From positions 1 to 64,000 of the forward strand of contig NZ_JAHVAB010000047.1 of NCBI RefSeq assembly GCF_019264445.1: a stretch of DNA of 64,000 bases, given 5' to 3'. Position 1 is the first letter of the stretch. Each line of letters begins with the position of its first letter. Shown in pieces: positions 54,721-63,761 of this stretch. The notes below the pieces were generated by a model, which was not told the origin of the DNA, ran no database searches, and saw nothing but the letters and a program-made list of their open reading frames with translations. The DNA comes from Hydrogenophaga sp. Its GTDB lineage: Bacteria; Pseudomonadota; Gammaproteobacteria; Burkholderiales; Burkholderiaceae_C. The position numbers and the translations under genes were made by a program.

Positions 54721-56214
54721 TCAGGCCGAGCCCAGCACCTGCTGCACCGCTGCGGCCAGCACCGGCCCGCAGCGCTCGATGTCGGCCAGCGGCGCGTAGC
54801 CGTAGCCGATCACCAGTCCGCGCAGGTCGGTGCGTTGCAGGCAATAGGCCGAGAGCGGCCGCACCGTGAGGCCGTGCTGGGCGATGCGCTGCGCCAGCGC
54901 GCGGTCGTCCACCTGGGCCGGCAGGCGCAGGCACAGGTGCAGGCCCTGTTCGGCGCCGCTGATGCTGGGGCCTTCGGGGGTGTCGCGCAGCACCGGTTTG
55001 AGCGCTTCGAGCAGGCACTGTCGGCGTTCGCCATAGTTCTGCCGTGCGCGTCGCAGCGCGCTGGCGAAGTGGCCCATTTCAATGAACTCGGCCAGCGCGG
55101 CCTGCACCGGCATCTGGCCCGGGCGGTTGAGGTCGTAGTGCGCCTGCTTGAAAGCGCCCACCAGCGGCTTGGGCACCACGAGGTAGCCGATCTTCAGCCC
55201 CGGGTAGAGCACCTTGGAGAAGGTGCCCATGTAAAACACGCGGCCATCGGTGTCCAGGCCTTCCAGGCTGGAGATGGGTGGGCCGCTGAAGCGGTACTCG
55301 CTGTCGTAGTCGTCTTCGAGCACCCAGGCGTCGTGCGCGCGCGCGGTGGCCAGCAGCTGGTGGCGACGCGGCAGCGACATCACCGCACCGGTGGGGTACT
55401 GATGCGAGGGGGTCACGTAGATGAGGCGCGGGGGCCGGGCGTTGTCGGCCGTGCTGGGCTGGATGCCCTCTTCGTCCACCGGCACCGGGTGCAGGCTCAG
55501 GCCGGTGGCCATGAAGGCTTTCACCGCGCCCCAGTAGGCCGGGTCTTCCACCCACACGGTGTCGCCGTGGTCGGCCAGCAGCCGCGCGCAGAGCTCGATG
55601 GACTGCTGCGTGCCGCTGGTGATGACGACCTGGTCGGCCTCCAGGTGCACGCTGCGGAACACGCGCAGGTAGTCGGCCACGGCGCGGCGCAGGGGCGCGT
55701 AGCCACCGGAGGTGTTGTAGTCCAGCATGTCCGGGTAGGTCATGCGCCAGTGCTTGTTCTGCAGGCGCTGCCACAGCGTGAGCGGGAAGGCGCTGAAGTC
55801 GGCAATGCCGGGCGTGAAGGGCTGCACCTCCAGCTCCGTGGCGCAGAAGGTGCTGGCCAGCGCCTGCCCGCGGCTGGAGAGGCGAGCGGCCTGCACCGTG
55901 GCCGCCTGGCCGCCCGTGTGGCGCGGGGTGCGGCCGGGGGTGGCGCGGGGCACGTTGTCGTTGACGAAGGTGCCACTGCCCACGCGGCTGGCCAGGTAAC
56001 CCTCCACGCCGAGCTGGTTGATCGCGGCCACCACGGTGTTGCGCGAGAGCCGGAGGTCTTGCGCTAGGTCGCGGCTGGAGGGCAGGCGCTCACCGGCGCC
56101 CAGCTTGCCCTCCAGCATGGCGCGGCGCAGCGCTTCATAGAGCTGGCGGTGCAGGGGCAGGGCGTCCTGGGCGCCCAGGCGGCTCATTTCAGCGAGAAGA
56201 AATTCAGACAGCAT
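54721..56214 (-). CDS. MocR/PdxR-type GntR regulator with aminotransferase-like domain
   Basis: HTH 'LYEALRRAMLEGKLGAGERLPSSRDLAQDLRLSRNTVVAAINQLGVEGYLASRVGSGTFV' plus class I AT fold with 'MGTFSKVLYPGLKIGYLVVP'; start may be 56232. Confidence 0.92.
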   Translation of the reverse strand: MLSEFLLAEMSRLGAQDALPLHRQLYEALRRAMLEGKLGAGERLPSSRDLAQDLRLSRNTVVAAINQLGVEGYLASRVGSGTFVNDNVPRATPGRTPRHTGGQAATVQAARLSSRGQALASTFCATELEVQPFTPGIADFSAFPLTLWQRLQNKHWRMTYPDMLDYNTSGGYAPLRRAVADYLRVFRSVHLEADQVVITSGTQQSIELCARLLADHGDTVWVEDPAYWGAVKAFMATGLSLHPVPVDEEGIQPSTADNARPPRLIYVTPSHQYPTGAVMSLPRRHQLLATARAHDAWVLEDDYDSEYRFSGPPISSLEGLDTDGRVFYMGTFSKVLYPGLKIGYLVVPKPLVGAFKQAHYDLNRPGQMPVQAALAEFIEMGHFASALRRARQNYGERRQCLLEALKPVLRDTPEGPSISGAEQGLHLCLRLPAQVDDRALAQRIAQHGLTVRPLSAYCLQRTDLRGLVIGYGYAPLADIERCGPVLAAAVQQVLGSA

Positions 56215-56261
56215 GAACAGATCCCAATGCATGACCGGCGCGAGAGTCCCCATCCAGACGC

Positions 56262-56340
56262 GACAAGGATCCGGCTTTGCCGGTCCGAGGCGCGGTCCCC
56301 CCACCGGGGGGAAGCCGCGTCAGCGGCGCAGGGGGGTGCC
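56262..56340 (-). repeat. Dispersed GC-rich intergenic repeat, copy 3
   Basis: Reverse complement 'ggcacccccctgcgccgctgacgcggcttccccccggtggggggaccgcgcctcggaccggcaaagccgg' matches copies 1 and 5. Confidence 0.72.
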
Positions 56341-56360
56341 ATTGGCACCATAACATGGGG

Positions 56361-56394
56361 CCAAATGGCCCTCATCCTGATCCAATTGGCCCTC
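56361..56394. promoter_or_regulatory. MocR-type direct-repeat operator candidate
   Basis: CCAAATGGCCCTC (56361-56373) and CCAATTGGCCCTC (56382-56394), 12/13 identical, 21-bp start-to-start spacing, in the mocR/puuD divergent region. Confidence 0.7.
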
Positions 56395-56420
56395 CACAAT
56401 GCATGCCATTGTCTGGAGTC

Positions 56421-57215
56421 ATGATGAACAAGCCGCCGTGCATGGTCTGGCTGCCTGCCGACCACCGCCTCATGGGCGATCACGGGCATCAGATGCCCTT
56501 TCTTCTGCTGGGCGACAAGTACGCCCGGGCCGTCAAGGTGGGGGCAGATGCCCAGCCGGTGATGTTCCCGCTGGCCGACACCGGCCAGATCAGCGAGCTG
56601 CTCGCGCTGGTGGACGGCGTGATGCTGACCGGCTCGCCCTCCAACGTGCACCCCTCCCATTTCGACGAGGCCGTGGCCGACCCCAGCCTGCCGCTGGACG
56701 CCGACCGCGACCTGCTCACGCTGGCGCTGGTGAAGGCCTGCGTGCACGAAGGCGTGCCGCTGCTGGGCATTTGCCGGGGCTTTCAGGAAATCAACGTCGC
56801 CCTGGGCGGCACGCTGCACCAGCGCGTGCACGAAGTGCCCGGGATGATGGACCACCGCGAGCCCAAGACGGCACCGCCCGACGAGCAATACGCGCCGCGC
56901 CACAGCATCCGCTTTGTGCCGGGCAGCGTGTTCGAGCAATGGGCGGGCGGCCCCGAGACGCAGGTCAATTCGCTGCACGGCCAGGGCATCAACCGCCTGG
57001 CCGCCGGGCTGGACGCGCTGGCCCATGCGCCTGATGGCCTGGTGGAGGCCTTTGGCGTGCGCGGCGCGCGCACCTTTGCCTACGCCGTGCAGTTCCACCC
57101 CGAGTGGCGCTGCTGGGAAACGCCTTTCTATGCCGCGATCTTCGAAGCCTTTGGCCGCGCCTGCCGCCAGCGCATGAACCTGCGCCTGCAAGCCGCCGAC
57201 CTCGCCAGAGCATGA
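56421..57215 (+). CDS. puuD: Gamma-glutamyl-gamma-aminobutyrate hydrolase-like class I glutamine amidotransferase
   Basis: 'DGVMLTGSPSNVHPSHF', nucleophile 'PLLGICRGFQEINVALGGTLHQ', 'AVQFHPEW'. Confidence 0.92.
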   Translation: MMNKPPCMVWLPADHRLMGDHGHQMPFLLLGDKYARAVKVGADAQPVMFPLADTGQISELLALVDGVMLTGSPSNVHPSHFDEAVADPSLPLDADRDLLTLALVKACVHEGVPLLGICRGFQEINVALGGTLHQRVHEVPGMMDHREPKTAPPDEQYAPRHSIRFVPGSVFEQWAGGPETQVNSLHGQGINRLAAGLDALAHAPDGLVEAFGVRGARTFAYAVQFHPEWRCWETPFYAAIFEAFGRACRQRMNLRLQAADLARA

Positions 57216-57251
57216 CGTGAACACACCCTATAACCACAACGGAGATGGCAC

Positions 57252-58619
57252 ATGACAGCCCCCCAAAAGATGAGCTTCAACGATCTGGAAAACTGGCTCA
57301 ACCAGAACCGCGTGACCGAAGTCGAGTGCCTGGTGCCCGACTTGACCGGGGTGGCGCGCGGCAAGATCCTGCCGCGTGAGAAGTTCACCGAAGACCGGGG
57401 CATGCGCCTGCCGCAGGCGATCGTGGCGATGGGGGTGACGGGCGAGTTTCCGGCCAGCGGGCCTTATTACGACGTGATCGAGCCGACCGACCGCGACATG
57501 CAGCTGCGCCCGGACCCGACCACCGCGCGCATCGTGCCCTGGGCCACCGACCCGACCGCGCAGGTGATCCACGACTGCTTCGACCACGCCGGCAAGCTCG
57601 TGCCCTTTGCACCGCGCAGCGTGCTGCGCCACGTGTGCGAGTTGTTCGACGCCGAGGGCCTGGACCCGGTGGTGGCGCCCGAGCTCGAGTTCTACCTGAC
57701 CGCGCGCAACACCGACCCCAACACGCTGCTCAAGCCGCCGATCGGTCGCAGCGGCCGTGCCGAGACTTCGCGCCAGTCGTACAGCATCGACGCGGTCAAC
57801 GAGTTCGACCCGCTGTTTGAAGAGATCTACGACTACTGCGACAAGATGAAGCTCAACGTGGACACGCTGATCCACGAAGCCGGTGCGGGACAGATGGAGA
57901 TCAACTTCTTCCACGCCCACCCGCTGGGCCTGGCCGACGAGGTGTTCTTCTTCAAGCGCACGGTGCGCGAGTCGGCGCTGCGGCACGACATGTACGCCAC
58001 CTTCATGGCCAAGCCCATCGCGGGCGAGCCCGGCTCGGCGATGCACGTGCACCAGAGCATCCTGAACAAGAAGACCGGCAAGAACATCTTCAGCAACGAC
58101 GACGGCACGCCCTCCGAATCGTTCTACCACTACATCGGCGGCCTGCAGCGCTATATTCCGGCGGCCATGGTGCTGGTGGCGCCCTACGTGAACAGCTACC
58201 GCCGCCTCTCGCGCCACACCGCAGCTCCCATCAACATCGAGTGGGGCCACGACAACCGCACGGTGGGCATCCGCTCGCCCATTTCCAGCCCCGAAGCGCG
58301 CCGGGTGGAAAACCGCGTGATCGGCGCCGACGCCAACCCCTACGTGGCCATGGCCATGACGCTGGCCTGCGGCTACCTCGGCCTGAAGAACAAGATCAAG
58401 CCCAAGCCGGAGATGAGGGGCGACGCCTACCTGTCGCCGTACTCGCTGCCCCGCAGCCTGGGCGAGGCGCTGGACTGGCTGCGCCGCGAAACCGACCTGC
58501 ACGACGTGCTGGGCAAGGAGTTCATCACGATCTACACCGAGATCAAGGAGCTGGAGTTCGACGAGTTCATGAAGGTGATCTCGCCTTGGGAGCGCGAACA
58601 CCTCCTGCTGCATGTCTGA
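57252..58619 (+). CDS. puuA: Glutamine synthetase family protein, gamma-glutamylputrescine synthetase-like
   Basis: 'EVECLVPDLTGVARGKILPREKF', 'GAGQMEINFFHAHPLGLADEVFFFK', 'NIEWGHDNRTVGIRSP'; next to puuD. Confidence 0.92.
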   Translation: MTAPQKMSFNDLENWLNQNRVTEVECLVPDLTGVARGKILPREKFTEDRGMRLPQAIVAMGVTGEFPASGPYYDVIEPTDRDMQLRPDPTTARIVPWATDPTAQVIHDCFDHAGKLVPFAPRSVLRHVCELFDAEGLDPVVAPELEFYLTARNTDPNTLLKPPIGRSGRAETSRQSYSIDAVNEFDPLFEEIYDYCDKMKLNVDTLIHEAGAGQMEINFFHAHPLGLADEVFFFKRTVRESALRHDMYATFMAKPIAGEPGSAMHVHQSILNKKTGKNIFSNDDGTPSESFYHYIGGLQRYIPAAMVLVAPYVNSYRRLSRHTAAPINIEWGHDNRTVGIRSPISSPEARRVENRVIGADANPYVAMAMTLACGYLGLKNKIKPKPEMRGDAYLSPYSLPRSLGEALDWLRRETDLHDVLGKEFITIYTEIKELEFDEFMKVISPWEREHLLLHV

Positions 58620-58700
58620 GCTCCCCCCGCGCCGCCTTCGGCGTCACCCCCCAGGGGGCAACGCTGGCGGCCCGGCAAAGCCGGTTCCGCGGCGTTACTG
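58620..58700 (+). repeat. Dispersed GC-rich intergenic repeat, copy 4
   Basis: 'ctccccccgcgccgccttcggcgtcaccccccagggggcaacgctggcggcccggcaaagccggttccgcgg' directly after puuA stop. Confidence 0.78.
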
Positions 58701-58732
58701 GATAACTACCCCTCTCTGAAAGCGAGCCTGTT

Positions 58733-60172
58733 GTGAACACCTCGACCCTCATTGCCCCGCCTGCCCTGGTTCGCCGTGCCGAGCAGCAGGACACCAAATC
58801 CATCCAGGCGCAAGACAGCGCGCACTTCATCCACCCGTTCACCGACCACGCCGGCCTGGCCGAGCGTGGCGCGCGCGTGATCACGCGGGCCGACGACATC
58901 TATGTCTGGGACTCCGAAGGCAAGAAGATCCTGGACGCGATGAGCGGCCTGTGGTGCGTCAACGCCGGTTACGGCCGCAAGGAACTGGCGGACGCGGCCT
59001 ACCAGCAGACGATGACGCTGCCGTTCTACAACAGCTTCTTCAACACCACCAACGTGCCCGCCGTGCAGCTGGCCACCAAGCTGGCGTCGCTCGCACCGCA
59101 GGTGGGCGGGCGCAAGTTCGAACACGTGTTCTTCTCCAGCAGCGGCAGCGAGAGCAACGACACCAACGTGCGCATGGTGCGCCGCTACTGGGACCTGCTG
59201 GGTCAGCCCCAGCGCAAGGTCATCATCAGCCGCCACAACGCGTACCACGGCAGCACCATGGCCGGCGCCTCGCTGGGTGGCATGAGCGGCATGCACGCAC
59301 AGGGCGACCTGCCCATTCCCGACATCGTGCACATCGAGCAGCCGCACCACTTCGAGAACGCACGGCCCGGCGAGAGCCAGGCGGACTTCGGCGTGCGCGC
59401 CGCGCGCTGGCTCGAAGAAAAGATCCTCTCCATCGGCGCCGACAAGGTGGCCGCCTTCATTGCCGAGCCGGTGCAAGGCGCCGGCGGCGTGATCATTCCG
59501 CCGGCCACCTACTGGCCCGAGATCCAGCGCATCGTCGACCAGTACGGCATCTTGCTGATCTCCGACGAAGTGATCTGCGCCTTTGGCCGCCTGGGCCACT
59601 GGTTTGCGTACGAAAAGTTCGGCTACCGCCCCGACCTCATCACCTTCGCCAAGGGCGTGACCAGCGGCTACATCCCGCTGGGCGGCGTGATGGTGGGCGA
59701 CCGCGTGGCCCAGGTGCTGATCGAGAAAGGCGGCGAGTTCAACCACGGCTACACCTACAGCGGCCACCCCGTGGCCTGTGCGGTGGCGCTGGCCAACATC
59801 GAGCTCATGGAACGCGAGAAGCTGGTCGAGCGCGTGAAGAACGACACCGGCCCCTACCTGGCCGAGCGCTTCGAGGAACTGAACCACCACCCGCTGGTGG
59901 GCGCGGCCGAAACCTGCGGCTTCGTGGCCGGCCTGGTGCTGGTGAAGAACAAGGCGACAAAGAAGCTGTTTGACGAGAGCGTGAGCGCGGGCATGCGCTG
60001 CCGCGCGCACTGCTTCAAGAACGGGCTGATCATGCGCGCCGTGGGCGACCGCATGATCATCGCGCCACCGCTGGTGATGACCCGCGCGCAGATCGACGAG
60101 ATGATGGACCTGATCCACCTCTGCCTGGACGCCACCGTGGACGAATTGCGCGCCGAAGGGCTGCTGGCCTGA
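58733..60172 (+). CDS. spuC: Class III aminotransferase, probable putrescine (polyamine)-pyruvate aminotransferase
   Basis: 'ADDIYVWDSEGKKILDAMSGLWCVNAGYGRKELADAAYQQ', 'LLISDEVICAFGRLGHWFAYEKFGYRPDLITFAKGVTSGY'; GTG start. Confidence 0.9.
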   Translation: MNTSTLIAPPALVRRAEQQDTKSIQAQDSAHFIHPFTDHAGLAERGARVITRADDIYVWDSEGKKILDAMSGLWCVNAGYGRKELADAAYQQTMTLPFYNSFFNTTNVPAVQLATKLASLAPQVGGRKFEHVFFSSSGSESNDTNVRMVRRYWDLLGQPQRKVIISRHNAYHGSTMAGASLGGMSGMHAQGDLPIPDIVHIEQPHHFENARPGESQADFGVRAARWLEEKILSIGADKVAAFIAEPVQGAGGVIIPPATYWPEIQRIVDQYGILLISDEVICAFGRLGHWFAYEKFGYRPDLITFAKGVTSGYIPLGGVMVGDRVAQVLIEKGGEFNHGYTYSGHPVACAVALANIELMEREKLVERVKNDTGPYLAERFEELNHHPLVGAAETCGFVAGLVLVKNKATKKLFDESVSAGMRCRAHCFKNGLIMRAVGDRMIIAPPLVMTRAQIDEMMDLIHLCLDATVDELRAEGLLA

Positions 60173-60361
60173 GGGGCACGCGGGGCGCGAATGCACGGAA
60201 TGGGTGCGAAGTGGCCCTAGAATGTTTTCCGCATACCCCTACGCGGTATCCCTGCTGCAGCCGGCGTGCGTTGGGTCTGGAAATTGCTAGCGCATTGGCA
60301 ACGATTTCAGCCCCTGCCGGTTGAGTTCTTTCGGTCAACAACCATTGGAGTGAGCAACACC

Positions 60362-61534
60362 ATGAAAAAGCAAGTTCTGGTTCTGGCGATGTCGGCAATG
60401 CTGCTGGCAGCCTGTGGCAAGAAAGAGGAGCCGGTGGCCGCTCCAGCCGCCCCGGTGGCTGCCGCCCCGGCCGCGCCCGCTGCCCCCGCCGGCCCGGTGC
60501 TGGACGCTGAAAAGGTCCTGAACGTCTACAACTGGCCCGACTACATCACCGAAACCCTGGTGGCCGACTTCGAGAAGGAGTACGGCATCAAGGTGAACTA
60601 CGACACCTTCGAGAACAACGAGGCGCTGCACGCCAAGCTGGTCGCCGGCAATTCGGGCTACGACATCGTCATCCCCACCGCCGGTTTCGCCAAGAAGCAG
60701 ATCGACGGCGGCCTGTATCAGCCCATCGACAAGAGCAAGCTGACCAACTACGCCAACCTCGATGCCGACTTCATGGCCAAGATTGCTGGCGTGGACCCGG
60801 AGAACAAGCACCTGGTGCCATGGGCCTGGGGCTTCACCACCGTGGGTATCAACAAGCAGAAGGTCGAGAAGGCACTGGGCGGCATGCCCATGCCCGAGAA
60901 CGCGTGGGATCTCGTGTTCAAGCCCGAGTACTCCAGCAAGCTGCGCTCCTGCGGCATCGCCTACCTGGATTCGCCGAGCGAAATCCTGCCGGTGGCGCTG
61001 CACTACGTGGGCAAGCCGGCCTACAGCGAGAACCCGGAAGACTTCAAGCTCGCGGGTGAAATGCTCAAGAAGGTGCGCAAGGACGTGCGCCTCTTCTCCA
61101 GCACCATGATCGACGACATCGCCGGCGGCAAGGCCTGCGCGTTTGTGGGCTGGTCGGGCGACATCAACATCGCGGCCGACCGCGTGAAGGAAACCGGTGG
61201 CAAGGACGAGATCGTGCCGCTGCTGCCCACGGGCGGCGGTCTGGTGTTCATCGACACCATGGCCATCCCGAAAGACGCCAAGCACGTGAACAACGCGCAC
61301 GTCTTCATGGACTTCTACCTGCGCGCGGCCAACGCTGCAGCCATGGCCAACGAACTGAACTACCCCACCGGCAACAAGGCTGCGCTGGCCGACATCAAGG
61401 ACGAGGTCAAGGGCAACAAGACCATCTTCCTGAGCCCCGAGGACACGGCGCGCCTGATCCCCACCGGCGGCTTCTCCAACGACATCTCGGGCGTGTTGAA
61501 CGAGACCTACAACGCGTTCAAGCGCGGCAAGTAA
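60362..61534 (+). CDS. potF: Polyamine ABC transporter substrate-binding lipoprotein PotF-like
   Basis: Lipobox 'MLLAACGKK'; 'VLNVYNWPDYITETLVADFEKEYGIKVNYDTFENNEALHAKL'. Confidence 0.94.
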   Translation: MKKQVLVLAMSAMLLAACGKKEEPVAAPAAPVAAAPAAPAAPAGPVLDAEKVLNVYNWPDYITETLVADFEKEYGIKVNYDTFENNEALHAKLVAGNSGYDIVIPTAGFAKKQIDGGLYQPIDKSKLTNYANLDADFMAKIAGVDPENKHLVPWAWGFTTVGINKQKVEKALGGMPMPENAWDLVFKPEYSSKLRSCGIAYLDSPSEILPVALHYVGKPAYSENPEDFKLAGEMLKKVRKDVRLFSSTMIDDIAGGKACAFVGWSGDINIAADRVKETGGKDEIVPLLPTGGGLVFIDTMAIPKDAKHVNNAHVFMDFYLRAANAAAMANELNYPTGNKAALADIKDEVKGNKTIFLSPEDTARLIPTGGFSNDISGVLNETYNAFKRGK

Positions 61535-61560
61535 GCCGACCGACTCCCCTCGGGTACAAG

Positions 61561-61595
61561 GGCCGCTCATCCTGTCTGGTTGAGCGGCCTTTTTA
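61561..61595 (+). terminator. Intra-operon Rho-independent hairpin between potF and potG
   Basis: ggccgctca-tcctgtctggt-tgagcggcc followed by TTTTTATTT. Confidence 0.88.
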
Positions 61596-61624
61596 TTTCG
61601 TTCAGCGAAGAAACGGACTTCAAC

Positions 61625-62719
61625 ATGGCAGACACAACGGGTTTTCTGGTGACCGAGAAGCTGGTCAAGCGCTTTGACGAAGCGGTCGCGGTCGACGAGG
61701 TGTCGCTCTCGATCGGCAAGGGCGAGATCTTTGCGCTGCTGGGCAGCTCGGGCTGCGGCAAGTCCACGTTGTTGCGCATGCTGGCCGGCTTCGAGAAGCC
61801 GACCTCCGGGCGCATCCTGCTCGGCGGCCAGGACGTGGCGGCCATGCCGCCCTATGAGCGGCCGGTGAACATGATGTTCCAGTCGTACGCGCTGTTCCCC
61901 CACCTGGACATCTGGGAAAACATCGCCTTCGGCCTCAAGCGCGAAGGCCTGCCCAAGGCCGAGATCAAGCAACGCACCGACGAGATGCTCGCGCTGGTGC
62001 AGCTCACGCCGTACGCCAAGCGCAAGCCGCACCAGCTCTCGGGCGGGCAGCAGCAGCGCGTGGCGCTGGCCCGCAGCCTGGCCAAGCGGCCCAAGATGCT
62101 GCTGCTGGACGAACCCCTGGGCGCGCTGGACAAGAAGCTGCGCGAGCAGACGCAGTTCGAGCTGGTCAACATCATCGAGAAGGTGGGCGTGACGGTGGTG
62201 ATGGTCACGCACGACCAGGAAGAGGCCATGACCATGGCCAGCCGCATCGCGATCATGAGCAAGGGCCGCGTGCTGCAGGTGGGCACGCCCGAAGAAATCT
62301 ACGAGCACCCGAGCAATCGTTTCGTGGCCGACTTCATCGGCAACGTGAACCTGTTTGAAGGCCGCCTGACGGTGGACGAAGCCGACCGCTGCGCCGCCAC
62401 CACCGGCATCGGCGAGATCCACGTGGGCCACGGTGTGAGCGGCACGCTCAACATGCCGGTGGCCATTGCCGTGCGGCCGGAAAAAATCGAGATCAGCAAG
62501 CAGCGCCCCGACACCGGTGGCCCCAATCTCTTCACCGGCAAGGTCAAGGAGATTGCGTACTTCGGCTCGTACAACACCTACATCGTGGTCGCCACCGACG
62601 GCTCCAAGGTGAAGATCACCGAGGCCAACACCTCGCGCCACGACCTCTCCGACATCACCTGGGAAGACGACGTGTACTTCTGGTGGGACGACCGCGCCGG
62701 TGTGGTGCTGAGAGATTGA
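61625..62719 (+). CDS. potG: Polyamine ABC transporter ATP-binding protein PotG/PotA-like
   Basis: Walker A 'LLGSSGCGKSTLLRMLAGFE', signature 'LSGGQQQRVALARSLAKRPKMLLLDEP', TOBE region. Confidence 0.95.
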   Translation: MADTTGFLVTEKLVKRFDEAVAVDEVSLSIGKGEIFALLGSSGCGKSTLLRMLAGFEKPTSGRILLGGQDVAAMPPYERPVNMMFQSYALFPHLDIWENIAFGLKREGLPKAEIKQRTDEMLALVQLTPYAKRKPHQLSGGQQQRVALARSLAKRPKMLLLDEPLGALDKKLREQTQFELVNIIEKVGVTVVMVTHDQEEAMTMASRIAIMSKGRVLQVGTPEEIYEHPSNRFVADFIGNVNLFEGRLTVDEADRCAATTGIGEIHVGHGVSGTLNMPVAIAVRPEKIEISKQRPDTGGPNLFTGKVKEIAYFGSYNTYIVVATDGSKVKITEANTSRHDLSDITWEDDVYFWWDDRAGVVLRD

Positions 62720-62800
62720 CCCCCTGCGCCGCTGCGCGGCTTCCCCCTGAAAGGGGGACGGTGCGAGAGGCCCGGCGAAGCCGGTTCCTCCGCACCCCTG
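62720..62800 (+). repeat. Dispersed GC-rich intergenic repeat, copy 5
   Basis: 'ccccctgcgccgctgcgcggcttccccctgaaagggggacggtgcgagaggcccggcgaagccggttcctcc' directly after potG stop. Confidence 0.75.
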
Positions 62801-62840
62801 GATAGCGTGTTTGGTTTGCCTACTTTTGCAGGAACTTCGT

Positions 62841-63752
62841 ATGGCCTCTGTACCTATACCCGGCAAGCGTTTCGTGATCGGCGTGCCGTATGCGTGGCTG
62901 CTCCTTTTCTTCTTCCTGCCTTTCCTGATCCTGCTGTACATCAGCTTCGTGGACATGGGCGGCGACATCAGCCCCTTCAAGCCCATCTGGGACCCGGTCT
63001 CCGGCATCCTGAGTCTGAAGTACGAAAACTACCTCGCGATCTTCCGCACGGAAGAGGGTGCGCCGCTGTTTCGCACGCTCTACATCGACGCCTACCTGCG
63101 CTCGATCTGGTACGCGCTGTGCACGGCCTTCTTCTGTCTGGTGATCGGCTACCCCTTCGCCTACTTCATCGCGCGCTCGCCCGCCAGCATCCGGCCGGCG
63201 CTGCTGCTCATGGTGATGCTGCCGTTCTGGACGTCGTTCCTGCTGCGCGTTTACGCATGGAAAGGCATCCTGGCCGACCAGGGCGTGCTCAACCGGCTGC
63301 TGATGTCGATCGGGCTCACCAGCGAGCCCATTCCCATGCTGTACACCAACGTGTCCATGCTGATCGGCATGACCTACGTGTACCTGCCGTTCATGATCCT
63401 GCCGCTCTACGCCAACCTGGTGAAGATGGACTTCCGTTTACTGGAGGCCGCGTACGACCTGGGCACCACGCCCTTCAAGGCGTTCTGGCTCATCACGGTG
63501 CCGCTGTCCAAGGCCGGCATCGTGGCGGGCTTCATGCTGGTGTTCATTCCCTGCGTGGGCGAGTTCGTGATCCCCTCGCTGCTGGGCGGGCCGGAGAACC
63601 TCATGATCGGGCGCGTGGTGTGGGACGAGATGTTCACCGCCAACGACTGGCCGCGCGCCACCGCCCTCGCGGTGGTGATGATCGCGCTCATCGTCATACC
63701 GCTGGCCTTCTACTACCACTACACCGGCGACGCTGCCGACACACGCAAGTAA
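62841..63752 (+). CDS. potH: Polyamine ABC transporter permease PotH/PotB-like
   Basis: 304 codons; 'LLMVMLPFWTSFLLRVYAWKGILADQGVLN', 'EAAYDLGTTPFKAFWLITVPLSKAGIVAGFMLVFIPCVGEFVIPSLLGG'. Confidence 0.95.
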   Translation: MASVPIPGKRFVIGVPYAWLLLFFFLPFLILLYISFVDMGGDISPFKPIWDPVSGILSLKYENYLAIFRTEEGAPLFRTLYIDAYLRSIWYALCTAFFCLVIGYPFAYFIARSPASIRPALLLMVMLPFWTSFLLRVYAWKGILADQGVLNRLLMSIGLTSEPIPMLYTNVSMLIGMTYVYLPFMILPLYANLVKMDFRLLEAAYDLGTTPFKAFWLITVPLSKAGIVAGFMLVFIPCVGEFVIPSLLGGPENLMIGRVVWDEMFTANDWPRATALAVVMIALIVIPLAFYYHYTGDAADTRK

Positions 63753-63761
63753 GGGCCAGCC

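Noticed and set aside
60233-60249. ATACC...GGTAT inverted repeat upstream of potF as an operator
   Set aside because: Only 5-bp arms with a 7-bp spacer; too weak without comparative support.
60335-63007. 890-aa minus-strand ORF across potF and potG
   Set aside because: Very long but antisense to two conserved pot genes, with Val/His/Gly-rich, low-information sequence; shadow ORF.
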